A stretch of DNA of 33,813 bases from CAZWDL01 sp964632995 (GTDB lineage Bacteria > Bacteroidota > Bacteroidia > Chitinophagales > Saprospiraceae), in NCBI GenBank assembly GCA_964632995.1, contig CAZWDL010000081.1, positions 1 to 33,813 on the forward strand, read 5' to 3'. A program made the position numbers and the translations under genes. Below, piece after piece: positions 9,601-16,956 of this stretch. The notes beneath the pieces are model-generated. The model had not been told where the DNA came from and did not search any database. It worked only from the letters and a program-made list of their open reading frames with translations. Each line of letters opens with the position of its first letter. The stretch's first letter is position 1.

Positions 9601-12600
9601 GCACACCGGGTCAGCCGTAAAGGAAGCCTTGGGAAGATCGCGGAGGGTGACCTCCTGGGCGATGGTAGCGCTGCAGCCCCGCTCGTCGGTCACCTGCAGG
9701 CGCACCATATAGGATTTGCCGCCGCTGTAAGTGTGCGCCGGATGCTCGGCCGTGCTGGTGGCGCCGTCGCCGAAATCCCAGGCATAGGTGGCGTTAAGGC
9801 CCTGGGGAATCTGCGAGGTGTTCTGGAACTGTAAGGATTGTCCGGGACAGTTGGTTTCGACCCTGAAATCCGGTACGGGCCGGGGAAAGACGGAGACATT
9901 CTTAATCAGTTCGGCAGAGCAGCCGTTTTTATTTCTCAGCGTAAGCTTGACGGGGTAGGTGCCGGGCTCCGGGAAGCGAAAGCTGGGCGACAGGCTGTTA
10001 TCGGTACCCAGGCCGGCGAAATCCCAGAGTACGGAGGTCACGTCATCCGTACTGCCGGTGATCGTAAAATCCATCGGAGATGGATAGCAGGCGGGCGGCG
10101 CCTCAAAACCGATAACCGGCGTGGGGTTTACGGTAAGCGTCAGCTCATCCGAAGCGGCGGGGCAGGGTCCATTGGGCGCATCGCTGTTTAGCGTAAGCGT
10201 GATTTGTCCGTGAAAATCCTGCGGAGGCATATAATCAGCGTCCAGTGTCCTGGCATTCGGGGTAAATGTTCCGCCGGCGCCGCCATCCGACCAGGAGCCC
10301 GTTGGTACGCCGCCGGAGATCCGGCCTTCAAGTGCGAAGCTGCCGTTTTCACATATCGCACCGTCGGAGCCGGCATCGACTTCTACCGGAGGCAGTACCG
10401 TCAGCAGAAGTTCGTCATTAGCCGGCGAACAGGGGCCTTCCGGATCGTTCGTCGTCAGCGTCAGCATAATATCGCCGGTGTAGCCGGCGGGAGCCTGGTA
10501 GGTCGCATCGAGCGCGCCGGGGCCGGGAGTAAAGGTTCCGCCGGCGCCGTTATCGGACCAGGCAGCAGAAGTCGCCGCTCCTCCGGTCTGGCCGTTGAGG
10601 GCCAGGCTTTGGTCACGGCAAATCGTGGCATTGGAGCCGGCTTCGACCGTCGCGACGGGCAAAACGCGCAGGAGCATTTCATCGGAAGCGGCAGAACAGG
10701 GACCCGACGGATTATCGGTAGTCAGGGTCAGGGTCATTTCGCCGGAAAAACCGGCGGGAGGGGTGTAGACGGCATCCAGGGTGCTGGCGCCGGGCGAAAA
10801 GCTGCCGCCGATGCCGCCGTCCGACCAGGTAGCGCCGGTGACGCCGGCGCCTGTTTGTCCGTTGAGTTGCAGGGATTCGCCCTGGCAGATCGCAGCCTCA
10901 GCACCGGCCTCCACGGCCGGAGGAGAGAAGACCCTTACAAAAGCCTCGTAGACATCCGTGCAGGAATTATCATCGGTAACGGTCAGGGTCACCGGCCAAT
11001 CACCGGCCTCCTGATAAGTATGACGCGGCGATCGTTCCGTACTGTTCGTCCCGTCCCCAAAATCCCATTGATAACTGACAATAGCCCCATCGCCGGCTTC
11101 CGAGAACTGGTAAAAAGGTGTGGGCGTTCCGAGGCAGACATTTTCCGACTGGAAGTCGGCCTCCGGTTTGGCATAAATCTGAATTTCTTCTTTATAGGTG
11201 TCGGTACATCCGTTGGCGTCGGTAATACTCAGCGTCACCTCGTACAAGCCGGGCTGGGTGTAAGTATGGCTGGGGTTGGCTTCCAGTCTGCCCTGGCCGT
11301 CGCCGAACTGCCATTCGTAGAGCAGAATGCCGGCATTGCCGGCCGTCGAAGTATTGGTAAACTGCACCGCCTGTCCCTCGCAGAAAGATTCGGCCGTGAA
11401 GCCGGCCTCGGGCGTATCGTATACCACGGCCTCGCGGGTGGCGACGTCGCTGCAGCCGAGGTCATCGGTAACGGTCAGCGTCACGGTGTAGCGCCCCGGC
11501 TGCTCGTACAGATGCCCCGGGCCGGGAGACGTGCTGCCCGTTCCGTCGCCGAAATCCCACTCATAGCTGACGATGGCCTCGTCGCCGGGCTCGGAACCCT
11601 GAAAAAAAGGCGTCGGGGTTCCCAGACAAACGGCCTCCGTCTCAAAAGCAGCCCGGGGATTGGCGTAAATTTGTATCTCTTCCTCATAGGTGTCGGTGCA
11701 GCCGTTCCCGTCCGTGATGCTCAGAGAAACCAGGTATTTGCCAGGCTGAGCATAGGAATGAGCAGGATCGGTCTGTTCGCTGCTTTGTCCGTCTCCAAAC
11801 TGCCAATTGTAGGTCAGGTTTTCCGAATCGCCCGATGTCGAGGTATTGGTAAAGCGGACACTTTCCCCTTCGCAGAAGAACCCGGCCGTGAAGCCCGCAA
11901 TGGGCGTCGTGTAAACGATCGCCTCTTTGCTGACCTCATCACTACATCCGTAGATATTGCTTACCCGCAGTTCCACGGAGTAGGTTCCCGGTTTTTCGTA
12001 GAGGTGCACGGGACTGGAAGCGGCGGTTGCGCTGTTGTCGCCAAAATTCCAGTTATAGCTGATGATATTACCGGCAGACTGATTGACGAAGACCGAGGCT
12101 TCACCGGCACATACGGGGTCCACCGTAAAATCGGCAGCAGGCGTTGGAAAGACATTTGCGGTTTTCGTTGTACTGACGACACAGCCATTTGCGTAGGTTA
12201 CGGTCAGCGTCACCTCATAGGTTCCGGGTTCGGGGAAGGAATAGCTGGGTGACGGGATATTATCGGTACCCAGTCCGGCAAAATCCCAGGTGACGGCTTC
12301 CACATTTTCCATACTACTGCTGATGCTGAAATCCACCGGCGCCGGAAAACAGACTGCCGGCGCGGCGAAATCTACCGCAGGAGCAGACAGGACTGAAATA
12401 GTCACCTCGTCGGACACGATGGGACAAGGGTTTTGAGGATCATCGGTCGTCAGGGTCAGGATCGCGTCCCCTACAAAATCTGCCGGCGGCGTATAGGTTG
12501 CATCCAGGTTATCAGCCGCGGGGGAAAAAGTACCGCCGATACCGTTATCGGACCAGACGGCCGGCGTCTCGCCCGGGCCGGCCTGTCCCTGCAACTGCAC

Positions 12601-14820
12601 CGGTGTTTCCTGGCAGATCGTCGCGTCAGGACCGGCTTCTACCAGGAGGGGGGAAAATACTTTTGCTACTGCTTCGTAAGTATCGCTGCATCCCAGCGCA
12701 TCGTTTACGGTGAGGGTAACGGGGTAATCACCCGCTTGCTCATAGGTATGTTCGGGGGCGGGATCGCTGCTGCCCGTCTCGTCTCCGAAATCCCACTCAT
12801 AAGTGAGGATCTCGCCGTCGCCGGGTTCGGAAAGTTGGATAGAGGTCGAGGCAGTGCCCAGGCATACGCTCCCGACCTGGAATGCCGCAGTGGGTTTGCT
12901 GTAGATCTGCAGTTCCTCTTCGTACGTATCGGTACAGCCTTTGGCGTCGGTAACGGTTAGCTGCACTTCATATATCCCTCCCTCCTCGTAAATATGCACG
13001 GGTCCCGGTTCCTGACTGCTCCCACCGTCGCCGAACTGCCACTCGTAAGCGGTTAATTCAGCGCCGCCGGCCGTAGAGGTATTGAAGAACTCCAGGGGGG
13101 CATCCTCACAAACAGAGGTGGCGCTGAAGCCGGCCTCCGGCGGTTCGGTGACGACAATTTCCCAGCTGGTGATGGCGCTGCACCCGAGGTCGCTCCTCAC
13201 ACGGAGGGTGACCGTATAGGGGCCGGGCGCTTCGTACAGGTGCTCCGGATTAGGAGAAATCGCGACGTTATTGTCGCCGAAGTTCCAGGCCTGGTTGAAA
13301 ATGCTTCCGCTGCTTATCGTGGAGCGGTCGATGAATTCCGTAGGCGTGCCGAAACAAGCCGGCGTCATTTCAAAAGCAGGTTCCGGAACGGGTTTGATGA
13401 ACAATCGAACCGGGTCGGTTTCCAACCGGCAGGCGGCGTCGGTGTCCAGGGAGGCTACGCCGTAAATCAGGTAATCGCCGGGACCTTCCGGCAGCAAAGC
13501 CAGCAGGGATTCGCCGTCCGGGGCCGCAGCCAGTTCGTTGCCCTGCTTATCCGTCAGGATGAGCGTCGTGATGACACCTTCCTCTTCCGGCAACCCGCTC
13601 CAAGTGATGGGCTCGGGTTCGACGCCCAGGCAAAGCTCCTGCGTTTCCGGCAGGAGGCTGAGAGATTCGAGACCGAATATATAAAAGGATTTGGCGCATA
13701 GGAGGACTCCATCCACTCTGAGTTGCAGTTCAAAATAACCGCTGGCTTCCCTGGACCTGACCCGCACAGTTCGCTGGTTTCTCGGCCCTTCTATTCTGGC
13801 GCCCACGTTATTGCTGACGAGCGTCCAGGACAGGGAAGCACCTTCCGGCGCCAGCGCCGTGAAGGTAGCGGTGCTGAAGCTGCACATACTGGAGGGGCCG
13901 CTGATACTGCAGTCACCGCCTTCCGCGACGGCGGCGGCCTGCACGGTGAGCGTCCGGTCGCCGCAGCCGTTGATGGCGCCGCAATCTTCTACGTAGGCGC
14001 GATAGGGGTTGCCTTCACCGGTCGATGCCGTATTTCCTTCCCCCCAGGTTTCCTGGGTGGCAATATGCCCGCCCCAGGCGATGAGTACGGAGTTGATTGC
14101 AGCGTCACTGGCAAGGCGAAAACAGACTTCCAGTGACGAGCTGGCGTTCGCCCCGTTGAGCGGATCTTCATTGACGTAACCGTAACTGATAATAATCCCG
14201 TTGAAGATCGCCAGTTCCCGGTCGGCCTCCGGAAGGCCGTTGAAAGCGGCGGCCGGCTGACCGGCTACCGGAGAATTAGCAGAAGCCGGAGCAGGCAGGG
14301 GCAACAATTCCGGTTCCAGCTCCAAACCTTCCAGGCTCGAATTGATCAGCACATCGACCTCTTCCGCCGCATGGTCGAAGAGCTCATGCCCTTCGCTACG
14401 ATCATAGGAAGTCAGAAAATCAATGGCGTGGGCGCCATTGTTTCTGGTATCCCAACCGATAGTAATGCAGTAGGTCTGATCCGGATCCAGATCAGTAACT
14501 TCCAGCCGGTAAGGGATAGACATGCCTTCGACGAAATGCCCCTTGGTGCTGTTCAGGTTCCCCCGGATCCAGCTTACCGGGTCGACAGGCTGATCGGCAG
14601 GCCCGTTAGCGCCCTGCATCAGGCTTTCGATCTGTTGGGCGGAAAGCGCCCAGGGTGAGATGATAAAAAAGAATAAGAGTAGTACGAAGAAACGAGTAGC
14701 ATGGTCTATGGGCTCAACCCATGCCCCGCCATTACGGCGAAAGCCAGTGGGACGACATTTCTCCCAAAGCGAGGTCGGATTCTTCATAACCGGGGGGATT
14801 ATAGCCTCTTCAATGTTCAT
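3661..14820 (-). CDS. Giant PKD-repeat surface protein with T9SS sorting domain (giant 1)
   Basis: An intact 3719-aa secreted, adhesin-like protein. Order: signal region 1-61 (hydrophobic core FFVLLLFFFIISPWALSAQ); a conserved N-terminal domain ~65-310 shared with the broken paralog at 16957-23169 (SIPYRLEVTDLDP, AIDFLTS, IAWGGHIA); an Ig-like stretch; about 16 PKD domains at ~475-2140 (W[DQ]FGDG cores), interrupted by four AG-x-ATIC repeats; an Ig-like domain near 2150-2235; a long Cys-rich HYR-like stalk ~2240-3290 (VTDACGNQS, VTDRAGNSN); a carboxypeptidase-regulatory-like domain ~3306-3360; a dockerin-like pair ~3370-3420 (DANSDNRITTLDLIQLRKL); a cohesin-like domain ~3500-3615; and a Por C-terminal domain ~3637-3719 (LYPNRPNPWRNET ... 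KMLLLE). The C-terminal domain marks export by type IX secretion and cell-surface attachment. Ligand unknown. ATG at 14787 (residue 12) is an alternative start; no start lies closer to the signal core. Confidence 0.92.
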   Translation of the reverse strand: MNIEEAIIPPVMKNPTSLWEKCRPTGFRRNGGAWVEPIDHATRFFVLLLFFFIISPWALSAQQIESLMQGANGPADQPVDPVSWIRGNLNSTKGHFVEGMSIPYRLEVTDLDPDQTYCITIGWDTRNNGAHAIDFLTSYDRSEGHELFDHAAEEVDVLINSSLEGLELEPELLPLPAPASANSPVAGQPAAAFNGLPEADRELAIFNGIIISYGYVNEDPLNGANASSSLEVCFRLASDAAINSVLIAWGGHIATQETWGEGNTASTGEGNPYRAYVEDCGAINGCGDRTLTVQAAAVAEGGDCSISGPSSMCSFSTATFTALAPEGASLSWTLVSNNVGARIEGPRNQRTVRVRSREASGYFELQLRVDGVLLCAKSFYIFGLESLSLLPETQELCLGVEPEPITWSGLPEEEGVITTLILTDKQGNELAAAPDGESLLALLPEGPGDYLIYGVASLDTDAACRLETDPVRLFIKPVPEPAFEMTPACFGTPTEFIDRSTISSGSIFNQAWNFGDNNVAISPNPEHLYEAPGPYTVTLRVRSDLGCSAITSWEIVVTEPPEAGFSATSVCEDAPLEFFNTSTAGGAELTAYEWQFGDGGSSQEPGPVHIYEEGGIYEVQLTVTDAKGCTDTYEEELQIYSKPTAAFQVGSVCLGTASTSIQLSEPGDGEILTYEWDFGDETGSSDPAPEHTYEQAGDYPVTLTVNDALGCSDTYEAVAKVFSPLLVEAGPDATICQETPVQLQGQAGPGETPAVWSDNGIGGTFSPAADNLDATYTPPADFVGDAILTLTTDDPQNPCPIVSDEVTISVLSAPAVDFAAPAVCFPAPVDFSISSSMENVEAVTWDFAGLGTDNIPSPSYSFPEPGTYEVTLTVTYANGCVVSTTKTANVFPTPAADFTVDPVCAGEASVFVNQSAGNIISYNWNFGDNSATAASSPVHLYEKPGTYSVELRVSNIYGCSDEVSKEAIVYTTPIAGFTAGFFCEGESVRFTNTSTSGDSENLTYNWQFGDGQSSEQTDPAHSYAQPGKYLVSLSITDGNGCTDTYEEEIQIYANPRAAFETEAVCLGTPTPFFQGSEPGDEAIVSYEWDFGDGTGSTSPGPGHLYEQPGRYTVTLTVTDDLGCSDVATREAVVYDTPEAGFTAESFCEGQAVQFTNTSTAGNAGILLYEWQFGDGQGRLEANPSHTYTQPGLYEVTLSITDANGCTDTYKEEIQIYAKPEADFQSENVCLGTPTPFYQFSEAGDGAIVSYQWDFGDGTNSTERSPRHTYQEAGDWPVTLTVTDDNSCTDVYEAFVRVFSPPAVEAGAEAAICQGESLQLNGQTGAGVTGATWSDGGIGGSFSPGASTLDAVYTPPAGFSGEMTLTLTTDNPSGPCSAASDEMLLRVLPVATVEAGSNATICRDQSLALNGQTGGAATSAAWSDNGAGGTFTPGPGALDATYQAPAGYTGDIMLTLTTNDPEGPCSPANDELLLTVLPPVEVDAGSDGAICENGSFALEGRISGGVPTGSWSDGGAGGTFTPNARTLDADYMPPQDFHGQITLTLNSDAPNGPCPAASDELTLTVNPTPVIGFEAPPACYPSPMDFTITGSTDDVTSVLWDFAGLGTDNSLSPSFRFPEPGTYPVKLTLRNKNGCSAELIKNVSVFPRPVPDFRVETNCPGQSLQFQNTSQIPQGLNATYAWDFGDGATSTAEHPAHTYSGGKSYMVRLQVTDERGCSATIAQEVTLRDLPKASFTADPVCAGEMMQFINTSDGNAAALTDYYWDFGDGNTSTAANPAHVFNQSGFYQVELTVEDNNGCRGTVVQEVEVYALPKPSFTVETNCEGAAVRFTGTSGDNPVAHDWDFGDGNTSDLANPEHIYASAGIYTVVLTTTNSEGCSNSTQQEVVVGVPPRAAFSATEVCAGEAMAFTNNSQAGSSSLRRYEWQFGDGTRSTLESPQHAYAQGGRYDVVLTVFDEAGCSHSFIDEVEVNARPEPGFTTDVFCESKTIQFNNTSTTPEGSIVSYQWDFGDGANSAEEHPSHVFDRAGSHTVVLTVTNDKSCSQRLEQVVEIPLSPVAGFSVSDVCETDGADIQLVNQSTPAEGGSAADLTYLWILRDERQREVARSREANPAFDLPPGVYEVELTVNEGLGCSGVSTKEVTVYPDPAVSVSADAGRVCEGESTVLRAVLSGGTDCQALQWQRSAAPGGPWNIIAGAESLEYEIPADLPQGTYYFRARYRCGGLNCSTAVSEAIAIEVGSGDANLGCNNQVNITLQQDCRTVVKPALVAQGTFGYCFPYRAEDFEVIVYDGIYPNGEPDNVVEGWGFFPYTLRLKAAAVEGGGVFEPCWGDLLVVDATAPGLSCPDDVTGLISSGQNYRPASGPEEAGDSESFNYLLCSELNNILQEERSWKDPEYAYYTGFPEAVDACGSATLLKVEDQRVDYNCEETSLAFGGQLSAKIVRTFTFTDESGNESSCDQNIYFFRPNIYLPDCETTLDLCVYGDDTALDPGLTGSAPYYFNALGDSLSLLNFTCGFSVRYDDQFFEGPPNCGFKIRRTWSILDECRSQGFTTDLIKRPAGCAQDVSWSGDKLTFVQDLVVADNRAPLLSCPAPAEGETELVFPTGPFNCTAVINAPAPQVEGECQDWSWFFEVYGFVVDPFTNIPEYRLIGRSQDQLLSGVPTGEYDLVYTVTDACGNQSVSDPCPIRVVDRINPIAICDDELTVGLGSGDGNANGVASVRAADIGENSRDNCGEVSMAVRRRINSDCLDAYVRAVLDPGKGFADLEERNGAGDIVEYYFNDVLVIERESDTYWSAWGASVFMTCCDVTLTEADRVLVEFRVTDRAGNSNICESLVTVEDNLAPRCSVTDQVIACTNFDFDPEDSGQVATRFGAPEEVVTVFDNCGASISEELLWTPASCGRGTLERLFTVTDAAGQTTFCTQTITVEEVNDYEIRFPADAEAAVCGEVLSDDVLTETFGCDLLAISRDTIDFRPPGSVCLQLMITYDVINWCEYNGAASTTPTRIPRDVDGDEVLAEPTWVRVAYDQQYDAVVAKVFGADAAGNRKATPERVLKPGDSGYNPGYYQYLQFVNVVDNQAPEMQVYSENLSFCSFDATDTGCTGSFEIKVGAKDQCPFNTVELTEVTLSDTVGVIPAGSGAYQVSPEGSFFFLRGALPIGSYQFVLRFSDGCGNFTTRKLDFEIADCKAPAPVCKGVLSTDLEPVDTDNDGRVDGGEVIIPVLSLLSGDVEDCSPFPDEPLRQVKYFVSRTIPQTVGDLTDQTITMTCADEGLVTEVYVAALDAAGNFDYCTTRIFVDPGNDPSPCGLPSGEGVISGLINTEDDEPVEGVNVRLSGPTSESVMTDFNGKYEFPFLETGYDYSVIAELDEFHVNGVTTFDLLLINKHILNEELLSSPYQLIAADANSDNRITTLDLIQLRKLILTMITELPENTSWRFVDAKYNFPDPANPWKETFPEILNVNDLALLVDNGNFVAVKIGDINGNAQTTRLAQPEIRSSAMFELTTEAQHLQTGNLYAIPIRAGDLPAAAGFQFTLEVDPEFAEIAEIQEGLLGVDNLAVFAEESVITGSWHLPSSLSAEAVAEEPLFTLLLRPRREADLHEVLWISSRMTRAEAYFPDGEAMEIELTFSGAVTDSRPFELYPNRPNPWRNETIIAFRLPAAGRTSIRIVDINGRTLQQIVRDFPEGYNEVRIDKDGLPSGVLYYVLESDRHTATRKMLLLE
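10120..10925 (-). repeat. Three tandem AG-x-ATIC repeats (giant 1)
   Basis: Three head-to-tail copies of roughly 265-270 bp: one starting VEAGAEAAICQGESLQLNGQ, one VEAGSNATICRDQSLALNGQ and one VDAGSDGAICENGSFALEGR. Each has a WSDxGxGGxFxP centre and an LTLxxxxPxGPCxxAxDE end. The first two are the most alike, suggesting recent local duplication. As with copy 1, the block is followed by an FAGLGTDN-type PKD module, so the pairing of the two module types has itself been duplicated. Confidence 0.8.
12385..12645 (-). repeat. AG-x-ATIC repeat, copy 1 (giant 1)
   Basis: About 88 residues beginning VEAGPDATICQETPVQLQGQ, with WSDNGIGGTFSPAADNLDATY and ending near DEVTISVLS. The pattern AGxxATIC...LxGQ...WSDxGxGGxFxP...LDAxYxPP...LTLTTxDPxxPC...SDE occurs four times in giant 1. 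It is an Ig-like/SprB-type repeat often seen in long Bacteroidota T9SS proteins. This copy stands alone between PKD modules 3 and 4. Confidence 0.8.
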
Positions 14821-15291
14821 GTAGTAGTTATTGAGATCATAGTATGTTTAGCAGCAAGTTACGGAACTTACAGTCAATTCGACGTAGATAGATGACATAT
14901 TTCTTCCATATGATTTCCTCAGCGGGAAATCCCAGAGGCATTACAGGTCCGGCTGGGCTGCCGGCAAAGGTTGGGATAACGCAAGGAAGTCATCTGTTCT
15001 TTTGAGTCCAGGTGTGTTAATTCATTAGATGCTTCCCTAGTGTATACAAAAATACAATTTAAATTCTTTTCCCGAAGTCGATTGTCAAAAAAATCAAATA
15101 CGAAGACGGCAATTCCTTTAAAAATCTGTTAGAGTAGAGCTAACCCGGATTATTCATGGATTAATCTATGACGAAGAACCCAAGAATAATCCGGACTAAG
15201 CGACTAATGGCCGACATTGCTTGTAGCTGGGTCTTTCTATTTTTACAGGCCTGTACTTCACTGTCGGACTACCTTCATCAAATACGTCTCC
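14821..15291. promoter_or_regulatory. Divergent intergenic region between giant 1 and DUF2141
   Basis: This 471-bp AT-rich gap separates giant 1 (minus) from the DUF2141 gene (plus). A TATTTTTG (minus strand, 15054-15047) fits the TAnnTTTG -7 element and could serve giant 1, though I see no TTTG box at the usual distance. A perfect 11-bp inverted repeat, CCGGATTATTC (15145-15155) and GAATAATCCGG (15184-15194), encloses a smaller near-palindrome, CATGGATTAATCTATG. It could be an operator or a hairpin in a leader. No gene is apparent here. Confidence 0.4.
15145..15194. repeat. Perfect 11-bp inverted repeat
   Basis: The arms CCGGATTATTC and GAATAATCCGG match perfectly across 28 nt, about 100 bp before the DUF2141 start. 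The interior holds GATTAATC flanked by CAT and ATG, itself palindromic. There is no U-rich tract directly after the right arm, so a regulatory or recognition site seems likelier than an intrinsic terminator. Confidence 0.6.
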
Positions 15292-15747
15292 ATGATTCTT
15301 CGGCTCACCTGTATTGCTATTCTTTTTCCTCTGCTTTGTTTCGGTACCCGGGAAAGCAGTTTTTCTTCCAGCCTTAAGCAAGGGCGGCTCGTTCTTGAAA
15401 TAGAAAACATCAAACAGGCGGAAGGCATCATTTGGGTGGGAATATACGACTCGGCTTCCTCCTTTCTCATCAAAGAAAAAGCCATTGTTAAAGGATATGA
15501 TGTCGAACACCTGGGTAGCCTGGAAGCTTACCTCTCTGACCTGCCTTTCGGCACCTACGCTATCGCCCTGTTCCACGACATCAACAACAACGGCGAAATG
15601 GACCGCAATTTTTTTGGCATCCCCTCCGAGCCCTATGCTTTTTCGCAGCCCCCACGCACCAAGTGGCGGCTGCCACGCTTCGAAGAAGTACAGTTTCGAT
15701 TCCAAAAGGACGGACAGGTGCTGCGGGCGAGCTTGAGGAAATGGTAA
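15292..15747 (+). CDS. DUF2141 family secreted protein
   Basis: A 151-aa protein with a signal peptide (MILRLTCIAILFPLLCFG) followed by a DUF2141 domain. Family features seen: LVLEIENIKQAEGIIWVGIY at the start, then LSDLPFGTYAIALFHDINNN, GEMDRNFFGIPSEPYAFS and a closing FRFQKDGQVLRASLRKW. The family is widespread in Bacteroidota and cyanobacteria; its function is unknown and it probably folds as a small beta-sandwich outside the cytoplasm. I chose ATG 15292 because the signal peptide starts there. An in-frame TTG at 15217 would place 25 unrelated residues before it. The epimerase gene starts 85 bp downstream on the same strand but has its own promoter-like site. Confidence 0.85.
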   Translation: MILRLTCIAILFPLLCFGTRESSFSSSLKQGRLVLEIENIKQAEGIIWVGIYDSASSFLIKEKAIVKGYDVEHLGSLEAYLSDLPFGTYAIALFHDINNNGEMDRNFFGIPSEPYAFSQPPRTKWRLPRFEEVQFRFQKDGQVLRASLRKW

Positions 15748-15753
15748 TAGTAA

Positions 15754-15788
15754 AAGGATTGGAGGAATTGAAGAATGGGAGTGGGGAA
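15754..15788 (+). repeat. Degenerate purine-rich 7-bp repeat tract after DUF2141
   Basis: Starting seven bases after the DUF2141 stop, a G/A-rich tract reads as loose heptamers (AAGGATT, GGAGGAA, TTGAAGA, ATGGGAG, TGGGGAA). Its words resemble the sense-strand tract after the regulator at the right edge (GGAGGAGTTGGAGGGTTGAA). Periodicity here is weak, and this is the least certain of the heptad tracts. Confidence 0.35.
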
Positions 15789-15799
15789 TAGTATATTTG
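15768..15799 (+). promoter_or_regulatory. Bacteroidota-type promoter of the epimerase gene
   Basis: TTG at 15768-15770, a 21-nt spacer, then TATATTTG at 15792-15799, matching TAnnTTTG exactly. The predicted start near 15806 gives a leader of about 27 nt before ATG 15833. The -33 side lies within the purine-rich repeat tract following DUF2141. Confidence 0.5.
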
Positions 15800-15832
15800 C
15801 CGACACATCATCCATCTCGCAAAATTTCACTT

Positions 15833-16852
15833 ATGGCCATGCAACTCCACCTCCACCCTTATGAGCTCCAACTCGCCTCTCCCTTTAAAATCACCCACGG
15901 CACGCGCACCCATCAGCCAACCCTGATCGTCGAATTACGCGACGGAGAACTGTCGGGCTACGGTGAAGCCACCGCTGTAGGCTACTACGGGCTTAATATC
16001 GATGAGATGATTGAAAGGCTCGAAGGGCTGCGCGAGGTCATCGAAAACACGCCGCTGGAAACACCCGAACAGTACTGGGCTTCGCTGGAGCCCCACCTGG
16101 GCGGGCGCCCCTTCGAGCTTTGCGCGCTCGATATCGCCGCCAACGACTTGTGGGGAAGGCGCCAGGGCCAACCGCTCTATCAGCTGTGGGGCCTGGAATC
16201 CAGCGCCGGCCCCCTGACCAACTATACCATCGGTATTGGCAGCATCGAAGAGATGCAGGCCAAGATCAAAGCCAAGCCCTGGCCTTTGTATAAAATCAAG
16301 CTGGGTACCGATCACGACGTCGAAATCGTCCGGGCGCTGCGGGAGGTCACCGGCGCCGCCTTCCGCGTCGACGCCAATACGGCCTGGACGGCCGAGCAGA
16401 CCATCGAATACGCGCCCAAGCTGGCGGATCTGGGGGTCGAATTTATCGAGCAACCGCTGCAGGCCGACGACTGGACGGGGATGGAAAAGGTATTTAGCGA
16501 AAGTGTTCTGCCCGTCATCGCCGACGAGAGCTGCCAGCGCGAAGGCGACGTCGACCAATGCCACAACTACTTTCACGGCATCAACATCAAACTGATGAAG
16601 TGCGGCGGCCTCACCCCCGCGCGCCGTATGATCGCCCGCGCCCGCGAACTGGGCATGCAGGTGATGGTAGGCTGTATGACCGAATCCACGGTCGGTGTCT
16701 CCGCCATCGCCCAGATCCGCCCGCTCCTCGACTACGTGGATATGGACGGGCCGCTGCTGCTAAAAGAAAATATCGCTACCGGCATTCGTATTGAAAACGG
16801 CAAAGTCTATTATCCGAAGACAGCGGGAACTGGCGTGGAATTGAAGAAATAA
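15833..16852 (+). CDS. Dipeptide epimerase (L-Ala-D/L-Glu epimerase type, enolase superfamily)
   Basis: A 339-aa member of the mandelate racemase/muconate lactonising branch of the enolase superfamily. It has the dipeptide-epimerase set: KIK at 154-156 (Lys156 the likely first base), metal ligands Asp180 (VDANTAW), Glu206 (FIEQP) and Asp231 (IADES), second base Lys253 (INIKLMKCGG), the GCMTES loop, and substrate-binding Asp303-x-Asp305 (VDMDGPLLL). In relatives the DxD binds the dipeptide's free amino group. The usual reaction interconverts L-Ala-D-Glu and L-Ala-L-Glu from peptidoglycan turnover, but the family also contains enzymes for other dipeptides, so exact substrate is open. No signal peptide, so cytoplasmic. 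Start ATG 15833; ATG 15839 two codons later is possible. Confidence 0.88.
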   Translation: MAMQLHLHPYELQLASPFKITHGTRTHQPTLIVELRDGELSGYGEATAVGYYGLNIDEMIERLEGLREVIENTPLETPEQYWASLEPHLGGRPFELCALDIAANDLWGRRQGQPLYQLWGLESSAGPLTNYTIGIGSIEEMQAKIKAKPWPLYKIKLGTDHDVEIVRALREVTGAAFRVDANTAWTAEQTIEYAPKLADLGVEFIEQPLQADDWTGMEKVFSESVLPVIADESCQREGDVDQCHNYFHGINIKLMKCGGLTPARRMIARARELGMQVMVGCMTESTVGVSAIAQIRPLLDYVDMDGPLLLKENIATGIRIENGKVYYPKTAGTGVELKK

Positions 16853-16881
16853 AGCGTCGACGACTTCTATCTAAAACAAAA

Positions 16882-16911
16882 GGGCGGAAACGATTTAATT
16901 CGCTTCCGCCC
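16882..16911 (-). terminator. Terminator hairpin between convergent genes
   Basis: GGGCGGAA (16882-16889) pairs with TTCCGCCC (16904-16911); inside, CGA pairs with TCG around a TTTAAT loop. On the minus strand it is followed by TTTTGTTTTAG, making a good intrinsic terminator for giant 2. The plus-strand tail (AATTGATTT) is weaker, but the hairpin may also stop the epimerase transcript. Confidence 0.7.
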
Positions 16912-16956
16912 AATTGATTTCACCTATCCTTAGGTTCTAATTACAGCAGGTACCGG

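Larger units (their letters stand above)
8390..13390 (-). repeat. Tandem PKD-domain array inside giant 1
   Basis: About 16 consecutive PKD-type modules of 80-95 residues share the pattern xFxxxxxCxGxxxxFxNxSxxG ... YxWxFGDGxxS ... PxHxYxxxGxYxVxLTVTDxxGC. Two variants tend to alternate: type A (CEGxxVxFTNTSTxG, YxWQFGDGQ, TDxNGCTDTYxEEIQIY) and type B (VCLGTPTPFxQ, GDxAIVSYxWDFGDGT). Two aberrant modules carry VxWDFAGLGTDN instead of WDFGDG (near 12250-12292 and 9985-10030). The final module is degenerate (TYLWILRDERQ). PKD arrays usually act as spacer or binding stalks on surface proteins. Confidence 0.9.

Noticed and set aside
10204..12252. 682-codon open frame on the plus strand opposite giant 1
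   Set aside because: It is antisense to the PKD repeats, has no domain similarity, and its composition follows from the repeat codons on the other strand. Similar long antisense frames opposite giant 2 (18159-20087) and DPP IV (30757-32790) were rejected for the same reason.
8390..13390. Repeat array as CRISPR
   Set aside because: Repeats are ~240-280 bp coding modules in one long frame, not short direct repeats with spacers. No cas genes.
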